A DNA stretch of 33,117 bases from Pseudomonadota bacterium (GTDB lineage: Bacteria; Pseudomonadota; Alphaproteobacteria; Rhodospirillales; Magnetospirillaceae), in contig JAJZUL010000036.1 of assembly GCA_021848545.1 (NCBI GenBank), forward strand, positions 1 to 33,117, read 5' to 3'. Within the stretch, counting starts at the first letter, position 1; every line of letters starts with the position of its first letter. The notes beneath the pieces are model-generated. The model saw only the letters and a program-made list of their open reading frames with translations, did not search any database and was not told the origin of the DNA. Below are positions 14,943 to 25,007 of the stretch, in pieces. Made by a program: the position numbers and the translations under genes.

Positions 14943-16939
14943 TGCCGGATCGCCACCGCCAGAAGCAGGCTCACCAGGGTCGCGAACATCATCAGCAGAT
15001 AATGGCGCAGGGTGAGGAAATGCAGACGATTGACCCGCTCGCCCAGCCAATCCACGGCGCCGATGACGGGCGCGTAAAGGCCGCGCCATACCGGGTCGGC
15101 CAGTTCCAGACGATGGGTCGCCGGCGCGGGATCGCCGGGCTCGGGCATGGTGACCGTCTCGCGCACCCGGAACAGGCTGGCGGCCAGGGTGCGACGCAGC
15201 GGCTGGGTGAAACCGGCCGGACTGTATTGAGGATCGAGCCCACTTTCCCCGCCGCCGCAATCCCAGGCGGGATCGATGCGGGTGGCGGAGGTTCCCAGGC
15301 GGCGGGCGACGATGACGGCAACGATGAACAGGATCAGCCCCGCCAGCACCAGCACCGTGCCGGAATAGGAACCGCCGCCTGCGGAAACCGGCGACAGGAA
15401 CGGCCACCCGATTCCCGCCGAAACGTCGAAGCCGGCACCGGTCACCGGCCGCAGCAGGGCGGCCAGAATGCGGGTGACGGTGGCGGGAATCACCCCCAGC
15501 GCCACGCATCCCGCCGCCAGCAGGGCCACGGCCACCCGCATCGGCCAGGGGGCCTCGATCGCGGCGGCGGCTTCGGGCGAGCGGGGTCGGCCGAGAAAGG
15601 CGAACCCATAGGCGCGCACGAAACAGGCCGCCGCCAGGGCCGCCGCCAAGGCCAGGGCGGCGCCGGCCACCGGCACTCCGAAACGCACCGCCCAATGGGG
15701 CGAGGCCGGACCGGCGAACAGCAACTGGAAGATCAGCCATTCCGAGACGAAACCGTTCATAGGCGGCAGCGCCGACATCGCCGCCGCCCCCACCAGCATC
15801 GCCGCCCCGGTCCAGGGCAGCCGGTTCAACAGCCCGCCCAGCCGCGCCAGACCATGGTGGCCGGTAGCGCCGATCACCGTGCCGGCGCCCAGAAACATCA
15901 GGCTTTTGGCCAGGGAATGGTTGAGCATGTGATAAAGCGCGGCCACCAAAGCCAGGGCCGCCAGCCCGGCACGGCCATCGGCCCGGAAGATCACGGCAAG
16001 ACCCAGAGCGATGGCGACGATGCCGACATTTTCGACGGTGGAATAGGCAAGCAGGGTCTTCACGTCGTCCTGAAGCAGGGCGTAGAGCACGCCCATCACC
16101 GCGGTCACGGCGCCGATCGCCAACAGGACCGGCCCCCAGGGCCAGGCGATGCCTCCCATGAGATCGAACAGGATGCGGATCAGGGCGTAAAAGGCGACCT
16201 TGGTCATCACCCCGGACATCAGCGCCGAGGCCGGAGCCGGCGCCTGCGGATGGGCCAGCGGCAGCCAGGCGTGCAGCGGCACCAGCCCGGCTTTCGATCC
16301 CGCGCCCAGGATCGCCAGCCCCACCGCCACGGCGGCGGCCGCGCCCATGGGCGGATGGGCCCGCAAGGCGGCGAAGGTGAGGCCGCCGGCGGAACCGGCC
16401 ATGATGGCGAAACAGGCCAGCAGGCAGATCGTCCCGAAGGCGGCGACGATCAGATAGATCAGCCCGGCGCGGCGGCTTTTTTCGCTGGCATGGTCCGACA
16501 CCACCAGCGCCCAGGACGACAGCGACATGAACTCCCACGCCACCAGGAATCCGTAAATATCGGCGGCCAGCAGCACCGCGTTCAGACCCAGCACGAACAG
16601 CGGAAAGGCCGGGCTGATCCGCCGCCGGTTGGGGTCGGCGGGACCATGGGACAGGGAAAACAGGCTGGCCACCGCCGCCGCCAGATCGACGATGACCATG
16701 AACAGGGCCGACAGATTGTCCAGCCGGACATGAAAGGGCAACCACGGCAGGCCGATGGGAAGGGTGGTCCGGGTCACGCCGCCCGTCCACAAATGCGCGA
16801 CGGCGCCGCCCAGCAGGATCAGGCAGGCCGCCAGCGTGGCCGCGTACACCGCGCCATGGACCGCCCGGACCCGCCCGAAGACCACGCCGCCGACGGCGGC
16901 GGTCAACAGCAGCGCGAACGCCACGGCGATACTCAGCAT
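14939..16939 (-). CDS. hyfB: Ehr complex antiporter-like subunit (HyfB-like)
   Basis: 666-residue NuoL/M-type membrane protein, first gene of the operon. About 14-16 hydrophobic segments precede a long C-terminal extension (about residues 530-650, soluble loop then a final helix) as in HyfB/HycC. Channel residues kept: Glu in FLVAWEFMSLSSW, Lys in LGAGSKAGLVPLHAWLPLAH, Lys in LMSGVMTKVAFYAL, and Lys in LNHSLAKSLMFLG. ATG 16939 gives a hydrophobic N terminus (MLSIAVAFALLL) fitting the first membrane helix. The promoter predicted at 17102-17129 gives a leader of about 155 bases. No HyfA/HyfH ferredoxin-like, HyfD, formate dehydrogenase or maturation gene lies in this window, so the electron donor must come from elsewhere. 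Confidence 0.92.
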   Translation of the reverse strand: MLSIAVAFALLLTAAVGGVVFGRVRAVHGAVYAATLAACLILLGGAVAHLWTGGVTRTTLPIGLPWLPFHVRLDNLSALFMVIVDLAAAVASLFSLSHGPADPNRRRISPAFPLFVLGLNAVLLAADIYGFLVAWEFMSLSSWALVVSDHASEKSRRAGLIYLIVAAFGTICLLACFAIMAGSAGGLTFAALRAHPPMGAAAAVAVGLAILGAGSKAGLVPLHAWLPLAHPQAPAPASALMSGVMTKVAFYALIRILFDLMGGIAWPWGPVLLAIGAVTAVMGVLYALLQDDVKTLLAYSTVENVGIVAIALGLAVIFRADGRAGLAALALVAALYHMLNHSLAKSLMFLGAGTVIGATGHHGLARLGGLLNRLPWTGAAMLVGAAAMSALPPMNGFVSEWLIFQLLFAGPASPHWAVRFGVPVAGAALALAAALAAACFVRAYGFAFLGRPRSPEAAAAIEAPWPMRVAVALLAAGCVALGVIPATVTRILAALLRPVTGAGFDVSAGIGWPFLSPVSAGGGSYSGTVLVLAGLILFIVAVIVARRLGTSATRIDPAWDCGGGESGLDPQYSPAGFTQPLRRTLAASLFRVRETVTMPEPGDPAPATHRLELADPVWRGLYAPVIGAVDWLGERVNRLHFLTLRHYLLMMFATLVSLLLAVAIRQ

Positions 16940-17101
16940 GATGGCCGCCCGGCCCGGAACAGGATCAAAAACGCCTCCCTTTGCGACGGGCCGGTCACAT
17001 TGCAGGTGATGTCGCGATCATGAACATCGTCACCCCGACGCGGGCGGGCCGCCCGAACCGGGCGGGGCGAGTCGCGGAGTCACGAACCTTGAGGGCATCA
17101 A

Positions 17102-17129
17102 ATTATATCACGCATTTTTAATATGGCAA
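17102..17129 (-). promoter_or_regulatory. Sigma-70-type promoter for the Ehr operon
   Basis: On the minus strand TTGCCA (17129-17124), a 16-base AT-rich spacer, and a consensus TATAAT (17107-17102). It lies in one of the few AT-rich patches of this intergenic region and points into hyfB. The MITE target duplication ends 9-10 bases upstream of the -35 side (17148), so upstream regulatory sequence may have been displaced. Bases 16940-17101 form the leader, with no gene seen. Confidence 0.6.
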
Positions 17130-17148
17130 TGCCCACCCCCCGGCGTTG

Positions 17149-17334
17149 CAGGGGAATCGGGTGAAGGCGCGTTGGAGCGGAGCGACTAGGCCGTTGAGGC
17201 CGCCGCAGCGTGCGGAGAGGCTCCATCGGGGCCTCGGAGCGCAAGCGAGGATAGCCAAGGTCGCGGACGCGACCGCCCGGCGATTGAGGGAAATATACAT
17301 AATGCAGGGGAAGCGGGTTCACCCGATTCCCCTG
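17149..17334 (+). mobile_element. 186-bp MITE with 10-bp target duplication, copy 1
   Basis: Perfect 17-bp terminal inverted repeats, CAGGGGAATCGGGTGAA at 17149 and its complement ending at 17334. Both sides are flanked by the same ten bases CCCGGCGTTG (17139-17148 and 17335-17344), a direct sign of transposition. No open reading frame of substance is present, so it is non-autonomous. Inside are a hairpin with stem GGTCGC, loop GGAC and stem GCGACC (17259-17274), and a second hairpin near the right end (17304-17334). It shares nearly all of its sequence with the inverted copy at 25573-25784. Confidence 0.88.
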
Positions 17335-17343
17335 CCCGGCGTT

Positions 17344-17451
17344 GACCCACGGCACCCGGAGGCCGCGCCAGCGGCCGACTATGCGCGTTGAGCGCGCCGG
17401 AGCGAGCGCAAGCGAGTGAGGATAAGCCAAGCGCGAGCGCCGGCGCTTGAG
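17344..17451 (+). repeat. Hairpin-module repeat, copy A
   Basis: A 108-bp block matching 32870-32975 almost throughout, apart from one hairpin. Here the stem is GGCCGC, loop GCCA, stem GCGGCC (17361-17376). In the other copy it is GGAGC, GTGA, GCTCC. The rest includes the module GCGCAAGCGAG, GATAAGCCAAGCG and CGGCGCTTGAG, also found in the MITEs. No coding sense is visible. Confidence 0.75.
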
Positions 17452-17460
17452 GCCCAACCT

Positions 17461-17483
17461 AAAAACCAGCGCCCGAAGGGCGC
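17461..17483 (-). terminator. Intrinsic terminator of the hypothetical gene
   Basis: On the minus strand the hairpin GCGCCC-TTC-GGGCGC (17483-17469) is followed by TGG and five T (17465-17461). It lies 30 bases after the stop codon of the hypothetical gene at 17514. Confidence 0.6.
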
Positions 17484-17513
17484 AAGCGCCGGTGCCTGAG
17501 GCCGAACAAAAAA

Positions 17514-18026
17514 TCAAGCCGCGTCGTCGTGGTCCGGCTTGGCGCGGTTGGGCGGCTTGGGGGCAAGGTCGAGCGGCTTGGCCCGCGTCGGCCCCTTGTG
17601 CTGGACGCCGCCGGTCAGAAGGATGGTCTCGGCGCTGCGCTGAAACGCCTTGCGCCAATCGTCGTCGGCTCCCAGGGTACAGGCCTTGCTATAGAACTTG
17701 CGCGCCTCGCCAAGATCAAAAGCGCGCTCCTTCATATTTTCCTCCACCGCCATCTCCGACGCCTTGTGCAGCATCATGTCGGCGGCGCGCATATTGGCGT
17801 CGCACTCCAATACACGCATTCGTTTAAACGCCTTCTGCCGAAAATCAAAGGGCAGAAGCTTCTCTTCCTTCATGAGATCCTTGATTCGCTCGACCGTACG
17901 CTCCGCCTCCTCCGGGGTGACGTCATGCATGGTGTGAACCAGAACACGGATCTTTTTCTTGGCCTGCTCTATGGCCTCGGCTTTCTCCTTATCGGCGGCG
18001 GAAGGTTCTTTTGCGCTTGCGAACAT
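17514..18026 (-). CDS. Hypothetical highly charged helical protein
   Basis: 170-residue protein that I do not recognise. It has no signal peptide or membrane segment. Residues 10-130 are rich in Lys, Glu, Arg and Ala and should be mostly helical, including EEAERTVERIKDLMKEEKL and a later stretch MAVEENMKERAFDLGEARKF with conserved-looking Cys in VLECDANM and SKACTLGADDDW. The tail (about 140-170) is Pro/Lys-rich and likely disordered, ending in Asp-His-Asp-Asp. ATG 18026 has GGGAG six bases upstream. Its own promoter region (18065-18111) is AT-rich, and a terminator follows at 17461-17483, so it is probably monocistronic. The helix pattern around residues 80-130 resembles a TPR-like hairpin, but this is weak. 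It sits beside repeats and a MITE. Confidence 0.65.
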   Translation of the reverse strand: MFASAKEPSAADKEKAEAIEQAKKKIRVLVHTMHDVTPEEAERTVERIKDLMKEEKLLPFDFRQKAFKRMRVLECDANMRAADMMLHKASEMAVEENMKERAFDLGEARKFYSKACTLGADDDWRKAFQRSAETILLTGGVQHKGPTRAKPLDLAPKPPNRAKPDHDDAA

Positions 18027-18064
18027 GGCGTGCTCCCGTACGACAGGGCCGCATCCCTGGAATA

Positions 18065-18111
18065 ATTATAGCCTTATTTAGGTTATACTACATGTGCGTA
18101 GCGCCGATCAA
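18065..18111 (-). promoter_or_regulatory. AT-rich promoter region of the hypothetical gene
   Basis: On the minus strand TTGATC (18111-18106), an 18-base spacer and TATAAC (18087-18082). A perfect TATAAT follows at 18070-18065 but lacks a good -35. Either could drive the gene starting at 18026. The two overlapping boxes make the exact start uncertain. Confidence 0.4.
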
Positions 18112-18116
18112 TCGGT

Positions 18117-18125
18117 TTATCCACA
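18117..18125 (+). promoter_or_regulatory. Consensus DnaA box
   Basis: TTATCCACA, an exact match to the E. coli-type DnaA box, lies in the divergent intergenic region next to the hypothetical gene's promoter. I saw no second exact box nearby, so this is not an origin by itself. A single box could be a regulatory site for DnaA or for the orphan domain IV proteins encoded at 4440-5351, or could occur by chance. Confidence 0.4.
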
Positions 18126-18281
18126 AAAAGACCCGCCCTGGTTGTGCCTTCCTTCGGCGCCGGTCCACACACGTCCTTGTTCCATGACGTCGCGTGACTC
18201 CACCGCCCTTTCCACGGCATGATCACGGGCGAAGGACACGATCGGCGATTTTGATCGGACGGACCGGAGGTGACGGGCGAC

Positions 18282-20927
18282 ATGGGGCGGACGCCGCGCA
18301 CGACACGTCTTTCCGCGACCAACCGGACACGATGGCACCAGGTCCGGTTTTGGCTGGTTATGGTCGCCGGCCTTGCCGCCGCCATCGCCGGCGCCGCTTT
18401 CGCCGGCGCCGGCGAGCGGACGGTCACCGTCGGAATCTACCAGAACCCGCCCAAGATCTTCCTGTCCACGCCGGGACGGCAGCCCGCGGGCATTCTGTGG
18501 GACATCCTGACCCGCGTCGCCGCGCGACACTCCTGGCGGCTCCGGCCCGTTCCCTGCGCCTGGGACCAGTGTCTGGCCCGGCTGCGGAGCGGCAAACTGG
18601 ATGTGATGCCCGACGTGGCCTATAGCGACCGGCGCGCGCGCACCCTGGATTTCGGCGCCGTCCCCGCCCTGTACAGTTGGTCCGAATTCTATCGCGCCCC
18701 CCAAGTGGTCCTGAACTCCATCAAGGATCTGGCGGGCAAACGAATCGCCGTTCTCAAGGGATCGGTGCAGGAATCCTATCTCGGGACCTTGATCCACGAA
18801 TACGGCCTTCGCGACGTGACTTTGCTGCCGGTCGCGACCCTGGCCGAAGGCTTCCAGATGACAGCGGACGGCGAGACCGATGCCGTGGCCACCAATTACC
18901 TGTACGGCAATTCCCGAGCCCGACGCTACGGGCTGGACCGCACCCCCATCACCTTCCAGCCCGCCCAACTGTATTACGCCACCGCCAGGGGACGGAACGC
19001 GGACGTGCTGGCCGCCATCGACCAGACCCTGAACCGCTGGCAATCGAGCCCCGGTTCCTATTATTACCGGACCCTGGCCAAGTGGGAGGGCCCGCCCCCG
19101 CCGCCACCCGGCCTGCGCCGGCTTTGGCTGGGCCTGGGCGGCCTGGGATTTCTGCTGATCCTGTCCGTGCTGGCCATCGCCTGGCAACGCCGCATGGTGG
19201 CGGAAAAGACCCGGCACATCCGCATCACCGAAGAAAAACTGGCTCTTATCCTCGATAACGTCGACGCCCACATCCTCATCAAGGACCCCCAATCCCGTTA
19301 CCAGTACGTCAACCGCAGAACGGCCGAATTCCTGGGCGCCGCGCCCGAAGAGATCATTGGGCGCGACCAGTCCGATTTCTTTGATGCCGAAATCGTCCAA
19401 CGCCTTCAGGCCGCCGACCGGGAAGTAATCGAAGCCGGACAGGTCCTGGTGACGGAAACCAGCCTGCGCAGCCGCGCCAACCCCGAAGACCGGGCCTATC
19501 TCGTGGTCCGGCAACCTCTGCGCGACACGCGGGGCCAAGTCTACGCCCTGTGCACCATCGCCACCGACTTCACCGATCACAAGCTCGCCCAGGAAAAAAT
19601 CAGCCAACTGGCCTTCTACGACCCCTTGACCGGCCTGCCCAATCGCGCCCTGTTCCTGGAACGGGCCCGCCACGCCTTGAACAATTTCCAGCGCACCGGA
19701 GCCGAGGGCGCGCTTCTCTATATCGACCTCGACAATTTCAAGGTGCTGAACGACACGCGCGGCCATAGCAAGGGGGATGACCTGCTGACCCAGGTGGCGC
19801 GGCGCCTGTCGACCACCGTCCGGGCGAACGATACCCTGGCCCGGCTGGGCGGCGACGAATTCGTCCTGCTGATGGAAAATCTCGATCCCGATTGCCAGCA
19901 CGCCATGACCGACGCCGAACGGGTCGGCACCAAGGTGCTACAGGCCTTGCGCCCCCCGTTTGCCCTCGACGGCTTCACCCATACCGTCAGCGCCAGCATC
20001 GGCATCGCCATGTTTTCGGATGCCGGCAACCGGGTGGACGAATTGCTGCGCCGCGCCGACATGGCCATGTACGACGCCAAGAACGACGGGCGCGACCGGC
20101 TGAAATTCTTCAATTCCGCCATGCAGGACGTGCTGGACAAGCGCACTTTATTGGAGACGGAGCTGCGCGAAGCCATCCGGCATCAGGATTTCGTTCTTTA
20201 TTACCAACCCCAGATCGATGCCGAGGGCGCCCTGATCGGGATGGAGGCGCTGGTCCGCTGGAACCATCCCGATCGGGGAATTCAACCCCCCCGCACCTTC
20301 ATTCCCCTGGCGGAAAGCACGGGCATGATCCTGCAATTGGGGGATTGGATCGTACGGAGCGCCTGCCGTCAGCTGGCGCTATGGCGAAACCATCCCCGCC
20401 TGTCCGGCGCGACGCTGGCGGTCAATGTCAGTGCCCGCCAATTGCACGATCCCGATTTCGTCCCCCGGGTCCTGGCCGCCCTGGACGAGGCCGGCGCCCC
20501 TCCGGAACGATTGCAGATCGAACTGACCGAAAGCCAATTGATCGACGATACCGAGACCCTGATCGGCCGAATGCTCGCCTTGCGCGAACACGGCATTCGC
20601 TTCTCTCTGGACGATTTCGGCGCCGGCTATTCGTCCCTGAGCCATCTCAAGCGGTTGCCGTTGAACCACCTGAAGATCGATCAATCCTTCGTCCGCGACC
20701 TTTTGACCGATCCCAACGACGCCGCCATCGTGCGAACCATCCTGGCGCTGGGCCAAAGCCTCGATCTGGCCGTCATCGCCGAAGGCGTGGAGACCTTCGA
20801 GCAGCGCGACATCCTGCTGAAAATGGGGTGCACCCGCTTCCAGGGCTATCTGTTCGGCCGCCCCAGCCCGGTCCAAATCCTTGAGGCGGATTTGGCGGCC
20901 AGGTTGAATCCGCCCGCGACTCCGTGA
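18282..20927 (+). CDS. SBP3-PAS-GGDEF-EAL c-di-GMP signalling protein
   Basis: 881-residue membrane sensor. Order: N-terminal signal/anchor helix (about residues 22-43), periplasmic family-3 solute-binding domain (48-265; [43 protein letters not shown]), a proline run, a membrane helix (about 280-303), PAS (315-430; [11 protein letters not shown]), GGDEF (440-615) with intact GGDEF near 523 and an upstream RxxD inhibitory site (RAND), then EAL (620-875) with MEALVRW and [10 protein letters not shown]. Both catalytic motifs look active, so it may make and break c-di-GMP according to a periplasmic ligand, possibly an amino acid. ATG 18282 is chosen with GGAGG at 18266-18270; GTG 18270 is an alternative. 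It is monocistronic and converges on rpoD, with 30 bases between stops. A link to SiaB/SiaC signalling is speculative. Confidence 0.93.
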   Translation: MGRTPRTTRLSATNRTRWHQVRFWLVMVAGLAAAIAGAAFAGAGERTVTVGIYQNPPKIFLSTPGRQPAGILWDILTRVAARHSWRLRPVPCAWDQCLARLRSGKLDVMPDVAYSDRRARTLDFGAVPALYSWSEFYRAPQVVLNSIKDLAGKRIAVLKGSVQESYLGTLIHEYGLRDVTLLPVATLAEGFQMTADGETDAVATNYLYGNSRARRYGLDRTPITFQPAQLYYATARGRNADVLAAIDQTLNRWQSSPGSYYYRTLAKWEGPPPPPPGLRRLWLGLGGLGFLLILSVLAIAWQRRMVAEKTRHIRITEEKLALILDNVDAHILIKDPQSRYQYVNRRTAEFLGAAPEEIIGRDQSDFFDAEIVQRLQAADREVIEAGQVLVTETSLRSRANPEDRAYLVVRQPLRDTRGQVYALCTIATDFTDHKLAQEKISQLAFYDPLTGLPNRALFLERARHALNNFQRTGAEGALLYIDLDNFKVLNDTRGHSKGDDLLTQVARRLSTTVRANDTLARLGGDEFVLLMENLDPDCQHAMTDAERVGTKVLQALRPPFALDGFTHTVSASIGIAMFSDAGNRVDELLRRADMAMYDAKNDGRDRLKFFNSAMQDVLDKRTLLETELREAIRHQDFVLYYQPQIDAEGALIGMEALVRWNHPDRGIQPPRTFIPLAESTGMILQLGDWIVRSACRQLALWRNHPRLSGATLAVNVSARQLHDPDFVPRVLAALDEAGAPPERLQIELTESQLIDDTETLIGRMLALREHGIRFSLDDFGAGYSSLSHLKRLPLNHLKIDQSFVRDLLTDPNDAAIVRTILALGQSLDLAVIAEGVETFEQRDILLKMGCTRFQGYLFGRPSPVQILEADLAARLNPPATP

Positions 20928-20939
20928 ATCACACGGATC

Positions 20940-20956
20940 AAAAGGCCCCCGGCCCT
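20940..20956 (-). terminator. Probable rpoD terminator
   Basis: On the minus strand a short stem AGGGCC, loop GGG, and GGCCTT, with the T-run TTTT overlapping the 3' arm, begins two bases after the rpoD stop. The stem is six pairs with one G-T. On the plus strand the hairpin is followed by CTCTC rather than T, so it serves rpoD better than the convergent gene. Confidence 0.45.
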
Positions 20957-20957
20957 C

Positions 20958-22910
<1,953 letters not shown>

Positions 22911-22999
22911 CAACACCACCGCTCCTGATGCCGCCGTCCGGCCGCGATCCTATGAATGATCATTCCCACGGCCACCCCGGTTTCCCGGCCGGCCGTCAC

Positions 23000-24814
23000 T
23001 TATTCACCACCATCGATATCCGACGTTCGTACCCGGGACGTCAAAATGGCCGCCTGACGCGCCCAATCGGCCGGCGACCAATCGCGAACGTAATCGTCCG
23101 CCGCCTGCCCGGCTTCGGCCCGCAGGTCGGAACGCTGATACAAGCTGAAAACGTGCTCCCACAGCGTCTTGGCGTCACGGAGCGCATCGGGCCGGGCGAT
23201 CTTGTATTCATTCGCGTCCAGCAGAGACTCCAACGCTTGGGAGAAGCCGTCGGACCGGAGATAGGCGCGCAAAGCGTCGCCGTCAAGGTCGAGGCCGGTG
23301 ACGAGGTGCTTTAGAATCCCACGTCTTAGATTGTCAAGAGTGGAATCGGAAAAGGTGGTATTCCCAAGGCGCTCCGCCACCCCGTCCAACAGGCCGGGAA
23401 ACTCGATCACCAGGGCCAGCAGCCACCGTTCGTGACGCCTCGTGTCCGTCGGCGGCGGCGTCAAATTTCCCATGCCCGGGACTTTGCCATCGGAATCACG
23501 GGTGGCGCTGGCGCGCCCCGCCGCCTTGCCCTTGCCCTTGGCCCCGAAAGGTCGGCGGGCCGCCTGCCACAGCCGGTCCTTCAGCGCCGTCTGGTAATAG
23601 CGGCGGACCTCGGCATCGCCGATCTCGCCCGCCGCCCGCATCAGATCGCGTTCCAGGCCGGCGCGGCGTTCCGGCGTATCGACGGCGCGCCCCTCGGCGT
23701 GGGTGCGCCAGATCACGTCGATCAGGGGCTGGGCGCCGTCGATCACCGCCCGCAACGCCGCAAGCCCGCGGCTCCGCACCAGGCTGTCGGGATCGTCGCC
23801 GGCCGGCAGGATCGCGAAGCCCAGCGATTTGCCCGGCGCCAGAATCGGCAGGGCGCGCGTCGCCGCGCGGGCCATCGCCCGCTGGCCGGCGGCGTCGCCG
23901 TCGAAACACAGGGTCGGCTCGTCGGCCAAGGCCCACAAAGCGGCGATCTGGTCCTCGGTCAGGGCCGTGCCCAGGGGCGCGACCGCCATGTCGAAACCGG
24001 CCTGATGCAGGGCGATGACATCCATATAGCCCTCGACCGCCACCACGCGGTTATGGGCGCGGGCCGGTTCGCGCGCCTGGGCCAGGCCGTACAGGGTCGC
24101 CCCCTTGTGGAACAGGGGGGTGTCCGGCGAATTCAGATATTTGGGCTGGCCGTCGCCCAGCGTCCGGGCGCCGAAGGCGATGGGGCGGCCGCGGCGGTCG
24201 GTGATGGGAAAGGTGACGCGGCCCCGGAACATGTCGAAGACCCGGCCGTCATCGGCGGCACGGACCAGTCCCGCTTCGGCCAGCAACGCCTCGGGCGCGC
24301 CCTTGGCGGCCAAAGCGGCCTTCAGCCCGCCCTGGCCCTGGGGGGCCCAGCCCAGGCGGAAGCGGGCGATGGTGTCGTCGGACAGGCCGCGGCGCTTCAG
24401 ATAGGCGAGCCCGTCGCGACCTTCGGGCGCGCGCAGGGCCGCCTCGAAAAAGGCGCAGGCGGCGTCGAGAACGTCATGCAGGGTCGCGCGCCGCGCCTCG
24501 CGCCGGCCAGCCTCCGGGTCGGGCGCCGGCAAGGCCATGCCGGCCTCGGCCGCCAGCCGTTCCACCGCCTCGGTAAAGGACAGATGGTGGGCGCGCATCT
24601 CGAAACCGATGGCGTCGCCATGGGCGCCGCAGCCGAAACAGTGGAAGAACCCCTTGTCCTCGTTGACGGTGAAGCTGGGGGTCTTCTCATTATGGAAGGG
24701 GCACAGGCCCTGATATTCGCGGCCTTTGCGGGCGAGCTTGACCGTGCGCCCGACGATCGCCGCCAGCGGCAGACGATTCCGCAATTCATCGAGGAAGGAA
24801 GGCGGAAAAGCCAT
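23000..24814 (-). CDS. dnaG: DNA primase
   Basis: 604-residue DnaG, which makes RNA primers at the replication fork (EC 2.7.7.101). The N-terminal CHC2 zinc finger has Cys38 and His41 in CPFHNEKTPSF, and Cys59 and Cys62 in FHCFGCGAHGD. The catalytic core follows with FRGRVTFPITDRRGRPIAFG, PKYLNSPDTPLFHKG, Toprim VAVEGYMDVIAL, and CFDGDAAGQRAM. A less conserved helicase-binding C-terminal domain follows a Lys/Ala/Gly-rich linker (about 430-450). ATG 24814 agrees with family N-termini; the ribosome site is weak. Between it and yqeY lies a 98-bp repeat resembling a terminator, so dnaG may have its own promoter in 24815-24909, where I see no strong match. Confidence 0.98.
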   Translation of the reverse strand: MAFPPSFLDELRNRLPLAAIVGRTVKLARKGREYQGLCPFHNEKTPSFTVNEDKGFFHCFGCGAHGDAIGFEMRAHHLSFTEAVERLAAEAGMALPAPDPEAGRREARRATLHDVLDAACAFFEAALRAPEGRDGLAYLKRRGLSDDTIARFRLGWAPQGQGGLKAALAAKGAPEALLAEAGLVRAADDGRVFDMFRGRVTFPITDRRGRPIAFGARTLGDGQPKYLNSPDTPLFHKGATLYGLAQAREPARAHNRVVAVEGYMDVIALHQAGFDMAVAPLGTALTEDQIAALWALADEPTLCFDGDAAGQRAMARAATRALPILAPGKSLGFAILPAGDDPDSLVRSRGLAALRAVIDGAQPLIDVIWRTHAEGRAVDTPERRAGLERDLMRAAGEIGDAEVRRYYQTALKDRLWQAARRPFGAKGKGKAAGRASATRDSDGKVPGMGNLTPPPTDTRRHERWLLALVIEFPGLLDGVAERLGNTTFSDSTLDNLRRGILKHLVTGLDLDGDALRAYLRSDGFSQALESLLDANEYKIARPDALRDAKTLWEHVFSLYQRSDLRAEAGQAADDYVRDWSPADWARQAAILTSRVRTSDIDGGE

Positions 24815-24909
24815 CTCGCGCGAAGCCGTTCCTTAACAATGCTGCCCGCACCCGGCACCGATCATGCGCCAGGAGCCATCCCCGAATCCACTGCGTCGGC
24901 GACGGGTCG

Positions 24910-25007
24910 GAGCTTGTAAATCAATCGAACTTGCAAAAGAACGCCCATTGGAAACGCCGGCGTTTTTCCGTCGGGTTCACGCCGGATGGGCATTCTTTCA
25001 CAAACTC
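24910..25007 (-). repeat. 98-bp stop-codon-abutting palindromic element, copy 2
   Basis: Same element as at 5488 and 31430, here beginning the base after the yqeY TGA stop. Read from yqeY it starts GAGTTTGTGAA and ends TTTACAAGCTC, so the ends pair with G-T allowances. The flank on the far side is CGA rather than TGA. It interrupts the yqeY-dnaG junction and its hairpin ends in GTTCTTTT, so it could reduce read-through into dnaG. Confidence 0.85.

Noticed and set aside
9844-16939. Annotation as an active hydrogenase-4 or formate hydrogenlyase
   Set aside because: At least three of four NiFe cysteine ligands are replaced, and no formate dehydrogenase or maturation gene is present in the window.
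14942-17023. A 693-codon open frame antisense to hyfB
   Set aside because: Gln/His/Gly/Arg-rich shadow of a membrane-protein gene in GC-rich DNA, without recognisable motifs.
17098-17658. Small open frames over the 17.1-17.5 kb repeats and at 32653-33095
   Set aside because: Their translation follows the repeat sequence itself, and the same peptide fragments reappear at other repeat copies, so they are not genes.
18117-19901. Long open frame antisense to the GGDEF-EAL gene
   Set aside because: The opposite strand encodes clear SBP3, PAS and GGDEF domains; the antisense translation is low-complexity and unassignable.
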